This document shows positions 1 to 9,826 of a DNA stretch of 64,000 bases, piece by piece. The translations under genes and the position numbers were made by a program. The number at the start of each line of letters is the position of its first letter. Positions within the stretch are counted from its first letter, which is position 1. The stretch spans positions 1 through 64,000 of the forward strand of contig JAJRUM010000059.1 in the NCBI GenBank assembly GCA_024277815.1. The letters are read 5' to 3'. The notes under the pieces are model-generated. The model made no database searches, was not told the origin of the DNA, and saw only the letters and a list, made by a program, of their open reading frames with translations. Source of the stretch: Gammaproteobacteria bacterium. GTDB lineage: Bacteria > Pseudomonadota > Gammaproteobacteria > Xanthomonadales > SZUA-36.

Positions 1-86
1 ATCACCAGCGCTTCAGAGCCAGCTTCCATCGTACCGCGCACAGTCTCTCCTGAAGGCGATACGGCCTTGTATTCGAACAACGGCAT
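1..86 (-). CDS. gspF: Type II secretion system inner-membrane protein GspF (N-terminal fragment)
   Basis: Only the first 28 residues are inside the window; they read MPLFEYKAVSPSGETVRGTM and onward, which is the characteristic start of GspF (a polytopic inner-membrane platform protein of the type II secretion system). The ATG overlaps the TGA of gspE in an ATGA arrangement, so the two are translationally coupled, as is usual for gspE-gspF. The rest of the gene lies beyond the left edge. Confidence 0.9.
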   Translation of the reverse strand, partial: MPLFEYKAVSPSGETVRGTMEAGSEALV

Positions 87-1849
87 CAGGCTTCCTGCGT
101 CACACGTAACACTTCCTCGATCGTGGTTACACCCTGAAGGCACTTCAGCAAGCCGTCCTGGTACATGGTACGCATGCCTTCCTTGACGGCCAGGTCATGA
201 ATTTCACCGGAGGTTGCCTGCTGCATGACCAATCGGCGTATAGGGTCTGTCATCTGCAGCAGTTCCAGAATACTGGTACGGCCGAAATAACCCGACGGGT
301 TTTCTTCACTTGGAACCGGTCGATAGACCGTATAGGTATCCTGCTCAATACACTCCCTGAAGCCCATCTCTGCCGCGACTTCCGGTAGTAACTGCACAGC
401 TTCGCGGGCGCCATCGCCAATGGTTCTTACCAGCCTTTGTGCCAGGATTGCGTTGATGGTAGAGGTCAGAAGATAGTCTTCCACACCCATATCCAGCATG
501 CGCGTAATACCGCCTGCTGCATCATTGGTATGGATGGTAGACAACACCAGGTGACCGGTCAGAGCGGACTGGATTGCGATCCGGGCCGTTTCCAGATCAC
601 GCATCTCACCGATCATAATGACATCCGGATCCTGGCGCACGATAGCCCGCAGCGCATGGGCAAAATCCAGCCCGATGGACGACTGTGCCTGTATCTGGTT
701 GATACCTTCAAGCTGATATTCCACCGGGTCTTCCACGGTGATGATCTTTCTTTCCGGCGTGTTGATCTGACTGAGGGCGGTGTAAAGCGTCGTCGTTTTA
801 CCCGACCCGGTCGGACCGGTCACCAGGATAATGCCATGTGGCATCTCGAGGTCTTTGACAAAACGTTGTTTCAAACTGTCGTCAAAGCCCAGTGAGCCGA
901 AGTCCAGTACGATGCTTTCACGGTCGAGGATACGCATAACCACACTTTCGCCGTGCGAGGTCGGAATGGATGAGACACGCAAATCCAGCTCTTTACCCTG
1001 CACCCGGTGCATGATGCGGCCATCCTGTGGCAAGCGGCGCTCGGCAATATTCAGCTTGGCCATGATCTTCACACGGCTGATAACAGCAGCCGTCGATCGG
1101 GCTGGAGGCGCTTCTACTTCCTGCAGGACACCGTCAATCCGGTAACGGACTTTCAGCCGGTTTTCAAAAGGCTCAATGTGGATATCGGAGGCGCGGGCTT
1201 CAACTGCTCTTTGCAGGATCAGGTTCACCAGGCGGATAACAGGTGCTTCTGAAGCCAGGTCGCGAAGGTGCTCAACGTCCTCCATTTCATCATCACCTTC
1301 GCCGAGGGTGTCGATAATCTGGCCCATCGCGCTGCGGCCACCGCCGTAAAGTTTTTCGATGCCATTCTCTATCTCAGAAGCAACACCAACCTGTGGAACG
1401 ATATTTTTACCACTGGCCATGGCCAGTGCCTTGAGCGCGAACTTGTCCCGGGGATTCGCCATCACCACCACCAGATCAGACTCGGTCACTGCCACCGGCA
1501 GCAGCAGGTTCTGTTTCAGGTAGCGCAAAGAAAGCTTGCCAATATCCGGCGCCTCTTCCGGCAAATCGGCCGTACTCATCAGTGGCAACTCCAGCAGGTT
1601 TGATTCTGCTTCAGCAACATCACGCTCTGAAACCAGCCCAAGCCGAACCAGCAAGGTGACCAGGTCGCCGCCATTTTGCTCACGAAATGTCTCGGCCCGC
1701 TTAAGGTCAGCCTTCTTCAGGTGCCCGCTTTCGATCAGGTAAGCACTGACCTCGCCCTCAACCGTACCGTCTTGTGTTGCTGCACTATTTTGTCGTTCTT
1801 CAGTCGCCTGCACGTATTGCCCCTGCCAAGATTGCCTGTTGATAGACAC
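86..1849 (-). CDS. gspE: Type II secretion system ATPase GspE
   Basis: Cytoplasmic hexameric secretion ATPase that powers pseudopilus assembly for type II secretion. Visible elements: a T2SSE N-terminal domain (about residues 30-160), Walker A GPTGSGKTTT, the Asp box, a Walker B region (DPDVIMIGEMRD) and a His box (TGHLVLSTIHTNDA). The 587 aa length is slightly above the usual 500-560. The C-terminal zinc-binding tetracysteine motif (two CxxC) seen in many GspE proteins is absent: between QRLVRT and GYFGRTSILELL there is only one Cys. The annotated start is GTG without a clear Shine-Dalgarno sequence. A TATAAT hexamer lies only 11 nt upstream of it, so a somewhat later start remains possible. 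It overlaps gspF by ATGA. Confidence 0.93.
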   Translation of the reverse strand: MSINRQSWQGQYVQATEERQNSAATQDGTVEGEVSAYLIESGHLKKADLKRAETFREQNGGDLVTLLVRLGLVSERDVAEAESNLLELPLMSTADLPEEAPDIGKLSLRYLKQNLLLPVAVTESDLVVVMANPRDKFALKALAMASGKNIVPQVGVASEIENGIEKLYGGGRSAMGQIIDTLGEGDDEMEDVEHLRDLASEAPVIRLVNLILQRAVEARASDIHIEPFENRLKVRYRIDGVLQEVEAPPARSTAAVISRVKIMAKLNIAERRLPQDGRIMHRVQGKELDLRVSSIPTSHGESVVMRILDRESIVLDFGSLGFDDSLKQRFVKDLEMPHGIILVTGPTGSGKTTTLYTALSQINTPERKIITVEDPVEYQLEGINQIQAQSSIGLDFAHALRAIVRQDPDVIMIGEMRDLETARIAIQSALTGHLVLSTIHTNDAAGGITRMLDMGVEDYLLTSTINAILAQRLVRTIGDGAREAVQLLPEVAAEMGFRECIEQDTYTVYRPVPSEENPSGYFGRTSILELLQMTDPIRRLVMQQATSGEIHDLAVKEGMRTMYQDGLLKCLQGVTTIEEVLRVTQEA

Positions 1850-1947
1850 GTAATTCAGAAATTATAGCCCCAACCGGCGGATCATATGATTTACCGTACC
1901 GAACACAGAGACCGCAACTCTGCGTAAACAGTTCCAAAAACTGAAGC

Positions 1948-2571
1948 TTAGTGATTGGCGTTGTGATGCCAGCCCGTAAACTGTTCAATCAGAACCCAGT
2001 TGGCCAGCACCCACAATATAACCGGTACCAGTGGTGGAAAAATCAGTACCCCCAGCTGATAACACAAGGCGATCAATTCATCTGATATTCCAGCATTGGC
2101 AACAACCTGATGGGCATCGGCCCCAAAGTTGAAGGCCAGCATTTTTAACGTTTGCCAGACCACACCCCACACCTGTATCAACATGACACAGATATAGCCG
2201 CCGAGCAGTGTAACTAACTTTCTGCCAATAGATACGCCGGAGGCCATCACCAGGCCAAACAACAGCGGTAACCCGTATCCATAGATCAGCGGATTGACGA
2301 TAAACCCCAGCGACTCCTGGCTGCCATCCGGAAACTGGAAAGGAATACGGGTCTGCACCTGCAACAGATAATGGCGATCCGGATTCGGTACGATATTCCA
2401 GAAATCATCACCCAGCAAGCGTGTAAGTATTTCTTCAGCCAGCAGGCGTACAGGCGTTCCGTGGAAGGCACTCAGGTAATACCAGAGCATGAAGCCAAAT
2501 ACCATCCACAAAGAAGCCAGGATCAGCAATTCGCTCAGCCGTAATTCTTCGTTCGCTGCCTGCTTTACCAT
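1948..2571 (-). CDS. Exosortase H-associated-type integral membrane protein
   Basis: 207 aa with about four to five hydrophobic segments (near residues 17-35, 97-113, 118-140, 165-195). The motifs VNPLIYGYGLPLLFGL, WGVVWQTLKMLAF and CYQLGVLIFPPLVPVILWVL match what I recall of the small membrane protein found next to exosortase H (IPTLxxWG-CTERM sorting) genes. It lacks the Cys/Arg/His catalytic set of an exosortase, so it is not itself the transpeptidase. No exosortase or IPTL-CTERM substrate is visible in this window. The gene sits between purL and gspE on the same strand. The family assignment is from memory of the motif pattern; the exact role of the family is unknown to me. Confidence 0.6.
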   Translation of the reverse strand: MVKQAANEELRLSELLILASLWMVFGFMLWYYLSAFHGTPVRLLAEEILTRLLGDDFWNIVPNPDRHYLLQVQTRIPFQFPDGSQESLGFIVNPLIYGYGLPLLFGLVMASGVSIGRKLVTLLGGYICVMLIQVWGVVWQTLKMLAFNFGADAHQVVANAGISDELIALCYQLGVLIFPPLVPVILWVLANWVLIEQFTGWHHNANH

Positions 2572-2601
2572 TGGCCTGTCCTTTCCATCAACCCGGCCCC
2601 A

Positions 2602-5600
2602 CTAACCCAACCACTGGCGCGCGTTCTGGAACATGCGCTGCCACGGTGATTTATCAGTCCAGTCATCCGGCGCCCACGAAAAATTAACTGTCCGCAAAGT
2701 TCTTTCCGGATGAGGCATCATGATTGTCACCCTGCCATCCAGATTGCATAACCCGGTTACGCCCTGCGGCGAGCCGTTCGGGTTCTGCGGGTATTTTATG
2801 GTACTGGCGCCATCAGCATCCACATATTGTAATGCAACTGGCGCCTGTGACAGTGACCCGGACTTAAACTCTGCACAGCCCTCACCATGAGCTGTGGCAA
2901 CCGGCAACAAGCTGCCTGCCATACCTGCAAAAAATAATGAATTCGATTCAACCACTTTGACGAGACTCAGGCGGGCTTCAAACTGGCCAGAGCGGTTGCT
3001 GACAAATTCCGGCCAGTCGGCAGTGCCGGGGATGATCTCCGCCAGCGATGAAAGCATCTGGCAACCATTACAGACGCCAAGGGCAAATCGGTCGGTATGC
3101 GCAAAGAAGGCTTCAAACTGGTCCCGCAGCTGTGTCTGAAAGAGTATTGAAGCCGCCCAGCCGCGACCGGCGCCGAGTACATCACCGTAAGAAAACCCGC
3201 CGCAAGCCACCATGCCATGGAAAGAGGATAAGTCTGCCCGCCCCTCAGCCAGGTCCGACATATGCACATCAATCGCCCTGAACCCTGCCGCGTTAAATGC
3301 TGCAGCCATTTCAACCTGACCATTGACACCCTGTTCACGCAGGATTGCAACCCTGGGGCGGACACCGCCCGCAATGTAGGGTGCAGCCGGGTTCAGCTGC
3401 GGATCAAAAGCCAGGGCCGGTTGCAGTAAGGGCTGTTGCCATTCCAGCGCGCCGGCAAACTCTTCTTCAGCACAAGCCGGGTGATCGCGCAACTTCTGAA
3501 TCTGAAAAGATGTTTCGCTCCAGGTCTGGTGGAGTCTGCGCAAATCACTTTGCAGGCAATCACGATGACCGGCTTTTATACTCAGGGTGTGTCCCCTGAC
3601 CGGTTGGCCGATCACCTGCACCAGGTGCTGCAGGCCATGGCTGGCAAAACACGCCTCTACGGCCGCCATGCTTGACTCTGCAATCTGCACAATGGCACCC
3701 GGTTCTTCCGCAAAAAGCAATGCCCGTAACTTGCCATCACCTTGCTGGTCAGCAGCGAATGATAGCGACAGGCCGCAGCGCCCGGCAAAGGCCATCTCAC
3801 ACAACGCAGTGATCAAGCCACCGTCTGAACGATCATGATAGGCAAGCAAATGACCCGCAGCGATCAGCTCCTGTATGGCAGCAAAAAAAGCCGCCAGGTC
3901 ATCGGCCTCGTCCAGATCAGGAACGCACTCACTAAACACACCATGAACCTGTTCCAGCACCGAACCCCCGAGGCGGTTTGCGCCCCGGCCGAGATCAATC
4001 AACAACAATTGGCTGGCAAGCTCAACATTTTTCAATTCCGGGGTCAGTGCCAGGCGTGCATCGGTGACCGGAGCAAACGCCGAAACCACCAGCGACACAG
4101 GCGCCAGCATATGCATTTTCCTGCCCTTATCATCCTCATCCGCAGCTGCGCTGGCACCATCAACATGAGTTTCACTCACCCAGTCAGTCTTCAGTGACAA
4201 CGAATCCTTGCCCACCGGAATGGCAATACCCAGTGCAGGGCATAACTCCATACCCACGGCTTTGACGGCCTCGAATAAAGCCGCATCCTGGCCGTCCTCA
4301 CCTGCTGCAGCCATCCAGTTGGCTGAAAGCCTGACATCCGCAAGGCGCGCAATCGGGGCGCTGGTAATATTTGTAATGGCTTCGGCGACCGCCATGCGGG
4401 CCGCAGCCGGGCTGTTGATGACTGCCAGCGGGGTACGCTCCCCGACCGCCATGGCCTCGCCTGCATAGCCATTAAAGCTGTGCAGGGTCACTGCTGAATC
4501 AGCCACTGGCACCTGCCAGGGACCCACCATCTGGTCACGCGCCACCAGGCCACCAACGGAGCGGTCACCAATGGTAATCAGGAAAGACTTGCTGCCGACT
4601 GACGGACAGCGCAGCACCGCAAACAGATCATCCTCAAGGCCGGATTTCAGCGCCTCACTGCCGTCAATCGCTGATTCCTTCAGCTGAATTGGCTTATTGA
4701 CCGCCTGACGGTACATTTTTGGCGTATTGCCTAACAGAACATCCATCGGCATGTTAACCGGTGGTTCATTCAACAACGCATCATTCAACCGCAACAGACG
4801 CTCACCACTCACCGTGCCCAGTACCGCATAAGGACAGCGCTCGCGTGAACACAACTGCTCAAATTCCGCCAGGGACTCCTGCTCGACCGCCAGCACATAA
4901 CGTTCCTGCGACTCGTTGCACCAGATCTCCATCGGAGACATGGCACCGTCGGCACTTGGGATTGCCCGCAACTCCAGCACGCCACCGCGACCGCTGTCAT
5001 TGAGTAACTCCGGCAAGGCGTTCGACAAACCACCAGCACCGACATCGTGAATGGACAGAATAGGGTTGTTGTCGCCACGCGCACAGCAACGATCAATGAC
5101 TTCCTGGCAGCGCCGCTGCATCTCCGGGTTACCGCGCTGAACTGAGGCAAAATCAAGGTCTTCATTGCCCTGCCCGCTGCCCACCGATGAAGCCGCGCCA
5201 CCACCAAGGCCGATCAACATGGCCGGCCCTCCCAGCACGATGACGGCAGCGCCCACGGGCAGGGTTAGTTTGTCGACATGCCCACGGCGAATATTACCCA
5301 TACCGCCAGCCAGCATAATGGGCTTGTGATAACCCCACAAGCGGCCACCAATGGTCTGTTCAAAGGTACGAAAATAGCCACATAACGCGGGACGCCCGAA
5401 CTCGTTGTTAAAAGAAGCTGCACCGACTGGCCCTTCGATCATGATGTCCAGTGCGCTGGCTATGCGCCCCGGCTTACCTGAATTCTCTTCCCAGGCCAGT
5501 GGCCGGTCGGGCAACAACAGGTTGGAAACCGAAAACCCGCTCAAGCCGGCCTTGGGTCGTGCACCGCGGCCAGTAGCCGCTTCGTCACGAATTTCACCGC

Positions 5601-6585
5601 CGGAACCGGTTGCAGCGCCGGGAAACGGCGATATCGCCGTGGGGTGATTGTGGGTCTCTACTTTGATCTGTATGCCAACATCTTCATTGACGAACACGTA
5701 TTCGCCGCTCTCGGGTGACGGAAAAAAGCGCGCGCTGCGACTGCCCTCGATGACTGCGGAATTATCGTGGTAGGCAGACAACACACCGGTCGGAGATACG
5801 GCATGGGTATTTCTGATCATGCCGAACAGCGACTGCTCATGCTGCACACCGTTCAAGGTCCAGTCAGCATTAAAAATCTTATGGCGGCAATGCTCCGAGT
5901 TGGCCTGGGCAAACATCATCAACTCTGCATCCGTCGGGTTACGGCCCAACTGCCTGTAGGCATCAATCAGGTAATCAATCTCAGCATTCGACAGCGCCAG
6001 TCCGAGTTGCCGGTTGGCGGCAGACAAAGCCTGTTCAGGGTTGACGGAGATATCTGTGAATGCCAACGGTCTTGCCGCCTGATGGTCAAACAAATCTCTC
6101 GCCTGCCTGACGCTGGTCAGAACCGCCTGCGTCATGCGGTCATGCAATAACGCACGTACTTTGTTCGTGTTTTCCCCCGCGCGCTGACCGCTGGCCAACG
6201 CAGGTGGTAAATCAATTAATGTACTACGCTCTATGCGGCCAACCTCGTCCAGTCCGCAGCGTTGTGCAATATCCGTAGCTTTACTTGACCACGGCGACTG
6301 CGTTCCCAGTCGTGGTACCACCAACAAAATGTTTTTCCTGCTAAACCCTTCGGCTTGCTCAGCCTGCAACAGGGCAGCAAGTTTCTGCATGTCCTGTACG
6401 GCAAGCGGGCGCTGACTTTCGACAAAGTATATGAAATTGGCAATGAGAGGAAAATCCAGCCCGGTACCGGCATACAGGCTTTGCTCAAGTTTTTGCCTGT
6501 GGAATTCAGAAAATGCAGATCGGCCAAGCAGGCAGCTAAACTCACTCAAAGCTTCACTCCGGTGCGGTGGTTGCCAATGCGACAT
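2602..6585 (-). CDS. purL: Phosphoribosylformylglycinamidine synthase (FGAM synthetase), large single-chain form
   Basis: Fourth step of de novo purine synthesis: converts FGAR, ATP and glutamine to FGAM in the cytoplasm. At 1327 aa it is the large gammaproteobacterial form (about 1295 aa), containing a PurS-like N-terminal part, two AIR-synthase-like halves (for example [28 protein letters not shown]) and a C-terminal glutamine amidotransferase domain. The glutaminase nucleophile is the Cys in [15 protein letters not shown] and the His/Glu pair is in MPHPERTLR. The ATG at 6585 is the first start. It lies 30 nt upstream of the exosortase-associated membrane protein gene on the same strand; I see no functional link. 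Confidence 0.97.
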   Translation of the reverse strand: MSHWQPPHRSEALSEFSCLLGRSAFSEFHRQKLEQSLYAGTGLDFPLIANFIYFVESQRPLAVQDMQKLAALLQAEQAEGFSRKNILLVVPRLGTQSPWSSKATDIAQRCGLDEVGRIERSTLIDLPPALASGQRAGENTNKVRALLHDRMTQAVLTSVRQARDLFDHQAARPLAFTDISVNPEQALSAANRQLGLALSNAEIDYLIDAYRQLGRNPTDAELMMFAQANSEHCRHKIFNADWTLNGVQHEQSLFGMIRNTHAVSPTGVLSAYHDNSAVIEGSRSARFFPSPESGEYVFVNEDVGIQIKVETHNHPTAISPFPGAATGSGGEIRDEAATGRGARPKAGLSGFSVSNLLLPDRPLAWEENSGKPGRIASALDIMIEGPVGAASFNNEFGRPALCGYFRTFEQTIGGRLWGYHKPIMLAGGMGNIRRGHVDKLTLPVGAAVIVLGGPAMLIGLGGGAASSVGSGQGNEDLDFASVQRGNPEMQRRCQEVIDRCCARGDNNPILSIHDVGAGGLSNALPELLNDSGRGGVLELRAIPSADGAMSPMEIWCNESQERYVLAVEQESLAEFEQLCSRERCPYAVLGTVSGERLLRLNDALLNEPPVNMPMDVLLGNTPKMYRQAVNKPIQLKESAIDGSEALKSGLEDDLFAVLRCPSVGSKSFLITIGDRSVGGLVARDQMVGPWQVPVADSAVTLHSFNGYAGEAMAVGERTPLAVINSPAAARMAVAEAITNITSAPIARLADVRLSANWMAAAGEDGQDAALFEAVKAVGMELCPALGIAIPVGKDSLSLKTDWVSETHVDGASAAADEDDKGRKMHMLAPVSLVVSAFAPVTDARLALTPELKNVELASQLLLIDLGRGANRLGGSVLEQVHGVFSECVPDLDEADDLAAFFAAIQELIAAGHLLAYHDRSDGGLITALCEMAFAGRCGLSLSFAADQQGDGKLRALLFAEEPGAIVQIAESSMAAVEACFASHGLQHLVQVIGQPVRGHTLSIKAGHRDCLQSDLRRLHQTWSETSFQIQKLRDHPACAEEEFAGALEWQQPLLQPALAFDPQLNPAAPYIAGGVRPRVAILREQGVNGQVEMAAAFNAAGFRAIDVHMSDLAEGRADLSSFHGMVACGGFSYGDVLGAGRGWAASILFQTQLRDQFEAFFAHTDRFALGVCNGCQMLSSLAEIIPGTADWPEFVSNRSGQFEARLSLVKVVESNSLFFAGMAGSLLPVATAHGEGCAEFKSGSLSQAPVALQYVDADGASTIKYPQNPNGSPQGVTGLCNLDGRVTIMMPHPERTLRTVNFSWAPDDWTDKSPWQRMFQNARQWLG

Positions 6586-6638
6586 TATAGCGGTTGATCA
6601 CCGCGAGTTAAGCCACTTTTAATAAATTTCGGGGCAAA

Positions 6639-6659
6639 ACAATACCCTGCCTGGCAGGG
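6639..6659 (-). terminator. Possible terminator hairpin after dsbC
   Basis: Downstream of dsbC on the minus strand there is a 7-bp perfect stem (CCCTGCC / GGCAGGG, one-base loop) followed by TATTGTTTT. The T tract is interrupted, so termination strength is uncertain. It lies in the 115-nt gap between dsbC and the start of purL, where a purL promoter must also fit. Confidence 0.35.
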
Positions 6660-6700
6660 CAGGGCTCACTGTATTTTATGGCCTGAGAGCAGGCCGGAAG

Positions 6701-7444
6701 TCACTGCGCTGCTGCTTGCAACTCTTCGAGACGCTGGCGCAACTGTGCTGGCGGCATATAGCCCGGTATCAGCGTGCCATCAGATGTCACCAGTGCTGGC
6801 GTACCTGTTACTCCGAGCGCACGACCCAATTCATATTGATCGGCAATCGGGTTTGGACATTTTTTTGGCTCCGGGTCATCGCCATTCTTCGCCAGCGTCA
6901 GGGCTGCCTGCTGGTCATCAGCACACCATACTGAAACAAATTTATTGTACGACTCGGAGCCGATGCCGGCACGTGGAAATGCCAGGTAGTGAATTGCGAT
7001 ACCTTCATCATTGTAACCTTTAATCTGGCTATGAAGTTTTCGGCAATAGCCGCGATCAAGATCCGTAAACACCAGCAGGTCATATTTCGGATCTTCCGGG
7101 GCAAATGATATCTGCTCATCCGCTTTGAGCCCGGTCAACAAATCCTGGCGTATCCCGGACTTGGCCTGGTCGGTGAGGTTGACACGGGTGTCGATGTCCA
7201 TAATCTGGCCCTGCAAAAGGTACTTGCCATCATCTGAAACATAGACAATGTCGTTGTTGATCTGAACTTGCAGGATGCCGTTGATCGGGGTCTCTGATAC
7301 AGCGATGGTCTTGGCATTCGGAACCAATCCGCGAATTTTGCTCTCAACAGCGTCTACCCCAGGGTCCTGGGCCACGGCGACATTCATTATTGCGATTGCT
7401 GAAGGAACCAGCAGGGCCGCAAAAATTCGCGGGAAACGATTCAT
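6701..7444 (-). CDS. dsbC: DsbC-like periplasmic disulfide isomerase with altered active site (RGYC)
   Basis: Family role: periplasmic isomerase that reshuffles wrong disulfides, kept reduced by DsbD. The 247 aa product has a signal peptide (MNRFPRIFAALLVPSAIAIM...AVAQ), an N-terminal dimerisation domain and a thioredoxin-like domain with the cis-Pro loop (GVTGTPALV), plus the second structural Cys pair (VWCADD, KKCPN). The active site differs: where family members have CGYC this protein reads DRGYCRKLH, so the nucleophilic Cys is Arg131 (codon CGC at 7052-7054) while Cys134 is kept. Isomerase chemistry as known should be lost or changed. The start at 7444 was chosen for its GGAG site and signal peptide; a longer frame reaches 7582 but overlaps xerD. 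xerD-dsbC adjacency is typical. Confidence 0.88.
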   Translation of the reverse strand: MNRFPRIFAALLVPSAIAIMNVAVAQDPGVDAVESKIRGLVPNAKTIAVSETPINGILQVQINNDIVYVSDDGKYLLQGQIMDIDTRVNLTDQAKSGIRQDLLTGLKADEQISFAPEDPKYDLLVFTDLDRGYCRKLHSQIKGYNDEGIAIHYLAFPRAGIGSESYNKFVSVWCADDQQAALTLAKNGDDPEPKKCPNPIADQYELGRALGVTGTPALVTSDGTLIPGYMPPAQLRQRLEELQAAAQ

Positions 7445-7556
7445 TGTATTCTCCGGTCTCAAATTAAAGTCTGTGCTTGCGTGCTTTTGACAGGCAGGCA
7501 GTAAAAAGTTCAACCCTGTATCACCCAATTTGCCACTGTGATACCAGCCATTCAGG

Positions 7557-8447
7557 TCAACCACGTGGATGGTGCTCTTCATGCATGCGCTTCAGACCCT
7601 CACGTGCGATATGCGTGTATATCTGCGTGGTAGACAGGTCACTGTGCCCAAGCAGTAGTTGTACGACCCGCAAATCTGCGCCATGGTTGAGCAAGTGTGT
7701 CGCAAATGAGTGGCGGAGCATATGCGGCGACAGTTTACCGGATATGTCACAGCGCATTGCATAGCGGCGCACCATATACCAAAACGCCTGCCGGGTCATT
7801 GCCGCTTTTCGTGTCGTGACAAATACACTTTTACACTGCATGCCCTTGAGTATCTCCGGCCTGCCCGTCGACAGGTAAAAACTCAAGCTGTCGTGCGCCA
7901 CATCACCGATAGGAACAAGCCGTTCTTTCTGTCCTTTGCCAATGACCCGCACAACACCCTGGTTGAGGTTTAAATTGGCCAGCTCAAGGCTTACCAGTTC
8001 ACTCACCCGCAAACCGGTCGCATACATCAACTCGAGCATCGCACGGTCACGCAACCCCAGCGGGGTGTCTGTGTCGGGCGAGGCCAGTAAAGCCTCAACC
8101 TGCTCTTCAGTCAGGGCCTTAGGCAGACCACGGCCAGTCTTCGGGCTTTCAATGAGAGCCACCGGATCCCGGTCAATAACGCCCTCTCGCAGCAACCAGC
8201 GGTAATACTGGCGATAAGATGACAGGTAACGTGAAACAGTACGCGGACTCTTGCCGGCCTGAACTTCACCCGCCAGCACATCCAGTAAATCCTCCCGGCA
8301 TGCATCAGCCAATGTTCTGCCGCGCCGGGCAAGCTGGTCCCGCAACTGGCTCAGGTCATGCCGGTAGCTTTGCAGGCTATTGTCACTAAGGCCCCGCTCT
8401 GCCCAGGTGGCATCCAGAAAACGTTCGATTGCGGGGTCGTGCTTCAT
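7557..8447 (-). CDS. xerD: Site-specific tyrosine recombinase XerD
   Basis: Acts with XerC at dif to resolve chromosome dimers at division under FtsK control. The 296 aa product has an N-terminal SAM-like core-binding domain (residues 1-90) and a C-terminal catalytic domain. The full catalytic set is present: Arg147 (ATGLRVSEL), Lys171 (GKGQKER), His242 and Arg245 (HMLRHSFATHLL), His268 (LLGHSD) and Tyr277 (TTQIYTHI). Length and motifs fit XerD better than XerC or an integrase, and dsbC downstream is the usual gammaproteobacterial neighbour. Confidence 0.95.
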   Translation of the reverse strand: MKHDPAIERFLDATWAERGLSDNSLQSYRHDLSQLRDQLARRGRTLADACREDLLDVLAGEVQAGKSPRTVSRYLSSYRQYYRWLLREGVIDRDPVALIESPKTGRGLPKALTEEQVEALLASPDTDTPLGLRDRAMLELMYATGLRVSELVSLELANLNLNQGVVRVIGKGQKERLVPIGDVAHDSLSFYLSTGRPEILKGMQCKSVFVTTRKAAMTRQAFWYMVRRYAMRCDISGKLSPHMLRHSFATHLLNHGADLRVVQLLLGHSDLSTTQIYTHIAREGLKRMHEEHHPRG

Positions 8448-8480
8448 CAGTTACCCGTATTCCATGTCATGCCGTGATAC

Positions 8481-8505
8481 AAAAAAGGTCCGGCGCTACC
8501 GGACC
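8481..8505 (-). terminator. Rho-independent terminator of the TtpC/TonB operon
   Basis: On the minus strand a 7-bp GC-rich stem (GGTCCGG, loop TAGCG, CCGGACC) is followed by TTTTTT. It lies 44 nt after the TPR gene stop and before xerD, closing the DUF3450-to-TPR operon. Confidence 0.85.
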
Positions 8506-8548
8506 CGTTTTCACGCTACTGCAATACCGGTCCCCGGCAATAACCGAC

Positions 8549-9823
8549 TCAGGACTGGGCCTTTTTCCGGGCCCGTTCTTCACGCATATGATTTTTCCAT
8601 TGCTGGGCAGACTTGCGGGACTTGGCATACTTGCCGGCGCGGTCCCATGCGGTCTTGGCCTTGGAATAATTCTCCAGTTTGAACTCACTCATGCCCAACA
8701 GGACATAAGCCTCACCCATCTTGCGGTCATTAAAGCCACCTTTCTCCAGTGCTGCCTCCAGCGCTTCCACCGCTTTTTCCCAGCGCTCCATATCCACCAG
8801 GATGTAGCCGCGGCGCAAATCAATATCCCCGTCTTCGGAGGCCTTACCTGCCCGCTCATAAGCGTCCAGGGCTTTTTCCATCTCTTCCGCCGCATACCAG
8901 GTATCTGCCACCATGGTCCAGTGCTTCTTACTGGCCTCAACAATACCGTCTTCTATGCCCTTTTGGAGCACTTCTGCAGCCTTGTAGGGAACTTCACGGT
9001 TGGAGTAAAGATTGGACAGATACATGATGTCAGTCTGCTTATCCAGCATGCCGCGTCGATAGGCAAGCGCGATGACAGACAGCGCCGAGTCATCCCTTTT
9101 CAGCTTGTAGTATATTTGTGAAAGCTGAACCCAGTAATCCTTTTTTTCAGGCCAGTGCTGAATCATGACCTCAAGGGTATCGGCAGCCTTGGGAAACTGC
9201 CCCAGCTCAAAATGGGAAGCCAGTTTCAGCTGATACCATGATTCCTTGGGCGCATCAGACATGGAAATTGCTGTTTCAATCGCAGGAATCACGTTCTTCC
9301 AGTCTTTCTTCTGCGCGTATATTGACGCTTTTAACACATAGGACGCCGGCTTGATTTTCTCAGGCGGAACCTTACACATCCACAGCGCCAGTTTATCCAG
9401 TGCATCATCGTAACGCTCCTGCATATAGTACAACTGCGCAATCTGGTACATCAGGGCAAAATGGATGTGGTCAGGCAGCGCATCGAGCGCCACTGCTTTC
9501 TCGAAATTGCTCAGTGCGGAATCAAAATTTGAGCGCGCCCATTCTACCTGAGCCATCATCTGGAACAGCGTGGCCTTCAGGTATTTGCCCTTGGCCCGGC
9601 TAATCATGACCTTCAGCTTGTCATAAGCGATGTCATACAACTCGTTGCCGACATCCTCATAGATATCATTCAGTTTCCTGTAGGTTGGCTCCTGCAGGGT
9701 GCCACCGGTTTTGCCGCGCTCAACCCCACACTGTGACGCCTGCGCGAAGACCTGCCCCGACAGCGTTGTGAGAACCATCACCAGAATGAGGGAGGCAATT
9801 AATCTTTTATGCAAAATATACAT
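8549..9823 (-). CDS. TPR-repeat exported protein of the TonB/TtpC operon
   Basis: 424 aa. An N-terminal signal peptide (LIASLILVMVLTTLSGQVFAQ) directs it to the periplasm or outer membrane. The remainder is a run of helical tetratricopeptide-type repeats, for example ARSNFDSALSNFEKAVALD, YYMQERYDDALDKL and MERWEKAVEALEAALEKGG, ending in a Lys/Arg-rich tail. The start is only 3 nt after the tonB stop. A TPR protein at this position is typical of TtpC-type TonB operons in Vibrio/Shewanella relatives, where it is thought to support the energy-transducing complex. Its own substrate cannot be read from the sequence. Confidence 0.82.
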   Translation of the reverse strand: MYILHKRLIASLILVMVLTTLSGQVFAQASQCGVERGKTGGTLQEPTYRKLNDIYEDVGNELYDIAYDKLKVMISRAKGKYLKATLFQMMAQVEWARSNFDSALSNFEKAVALDALPDHIHFALMYQIAQLYYMQERYDDALDKLALWMCKVPPEKIKPASYVLKASIYAQKKDWKNVIPAIETAISMSDAPKESWYQLKLASHFELGQFPKAADTLEVMIQHWPEKKDYWVQLSQIYYKLKRDDSALSVIALAYRRGMLDKQTDIMYLSNLYSNREVPYKAAEVLQKGIEDGIVEASKKHWTMVADTWYAAEEMEKALDAYERAGKASEDGDIDLRRGYILVDMERWEKAVEALEAALEKGGFNDRKMGEAYVLLGMSEFKLENYSKAKTAWDRAGKYAKSRKSAQQWKNHMREERARKKAQS

Positions 9824-9826
9824 GCA

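Noticed and set aside
7445-7582. Longer dsbC start
   Set aside because: The extra 46 residues precede a good signal peptide and overlap xerD.
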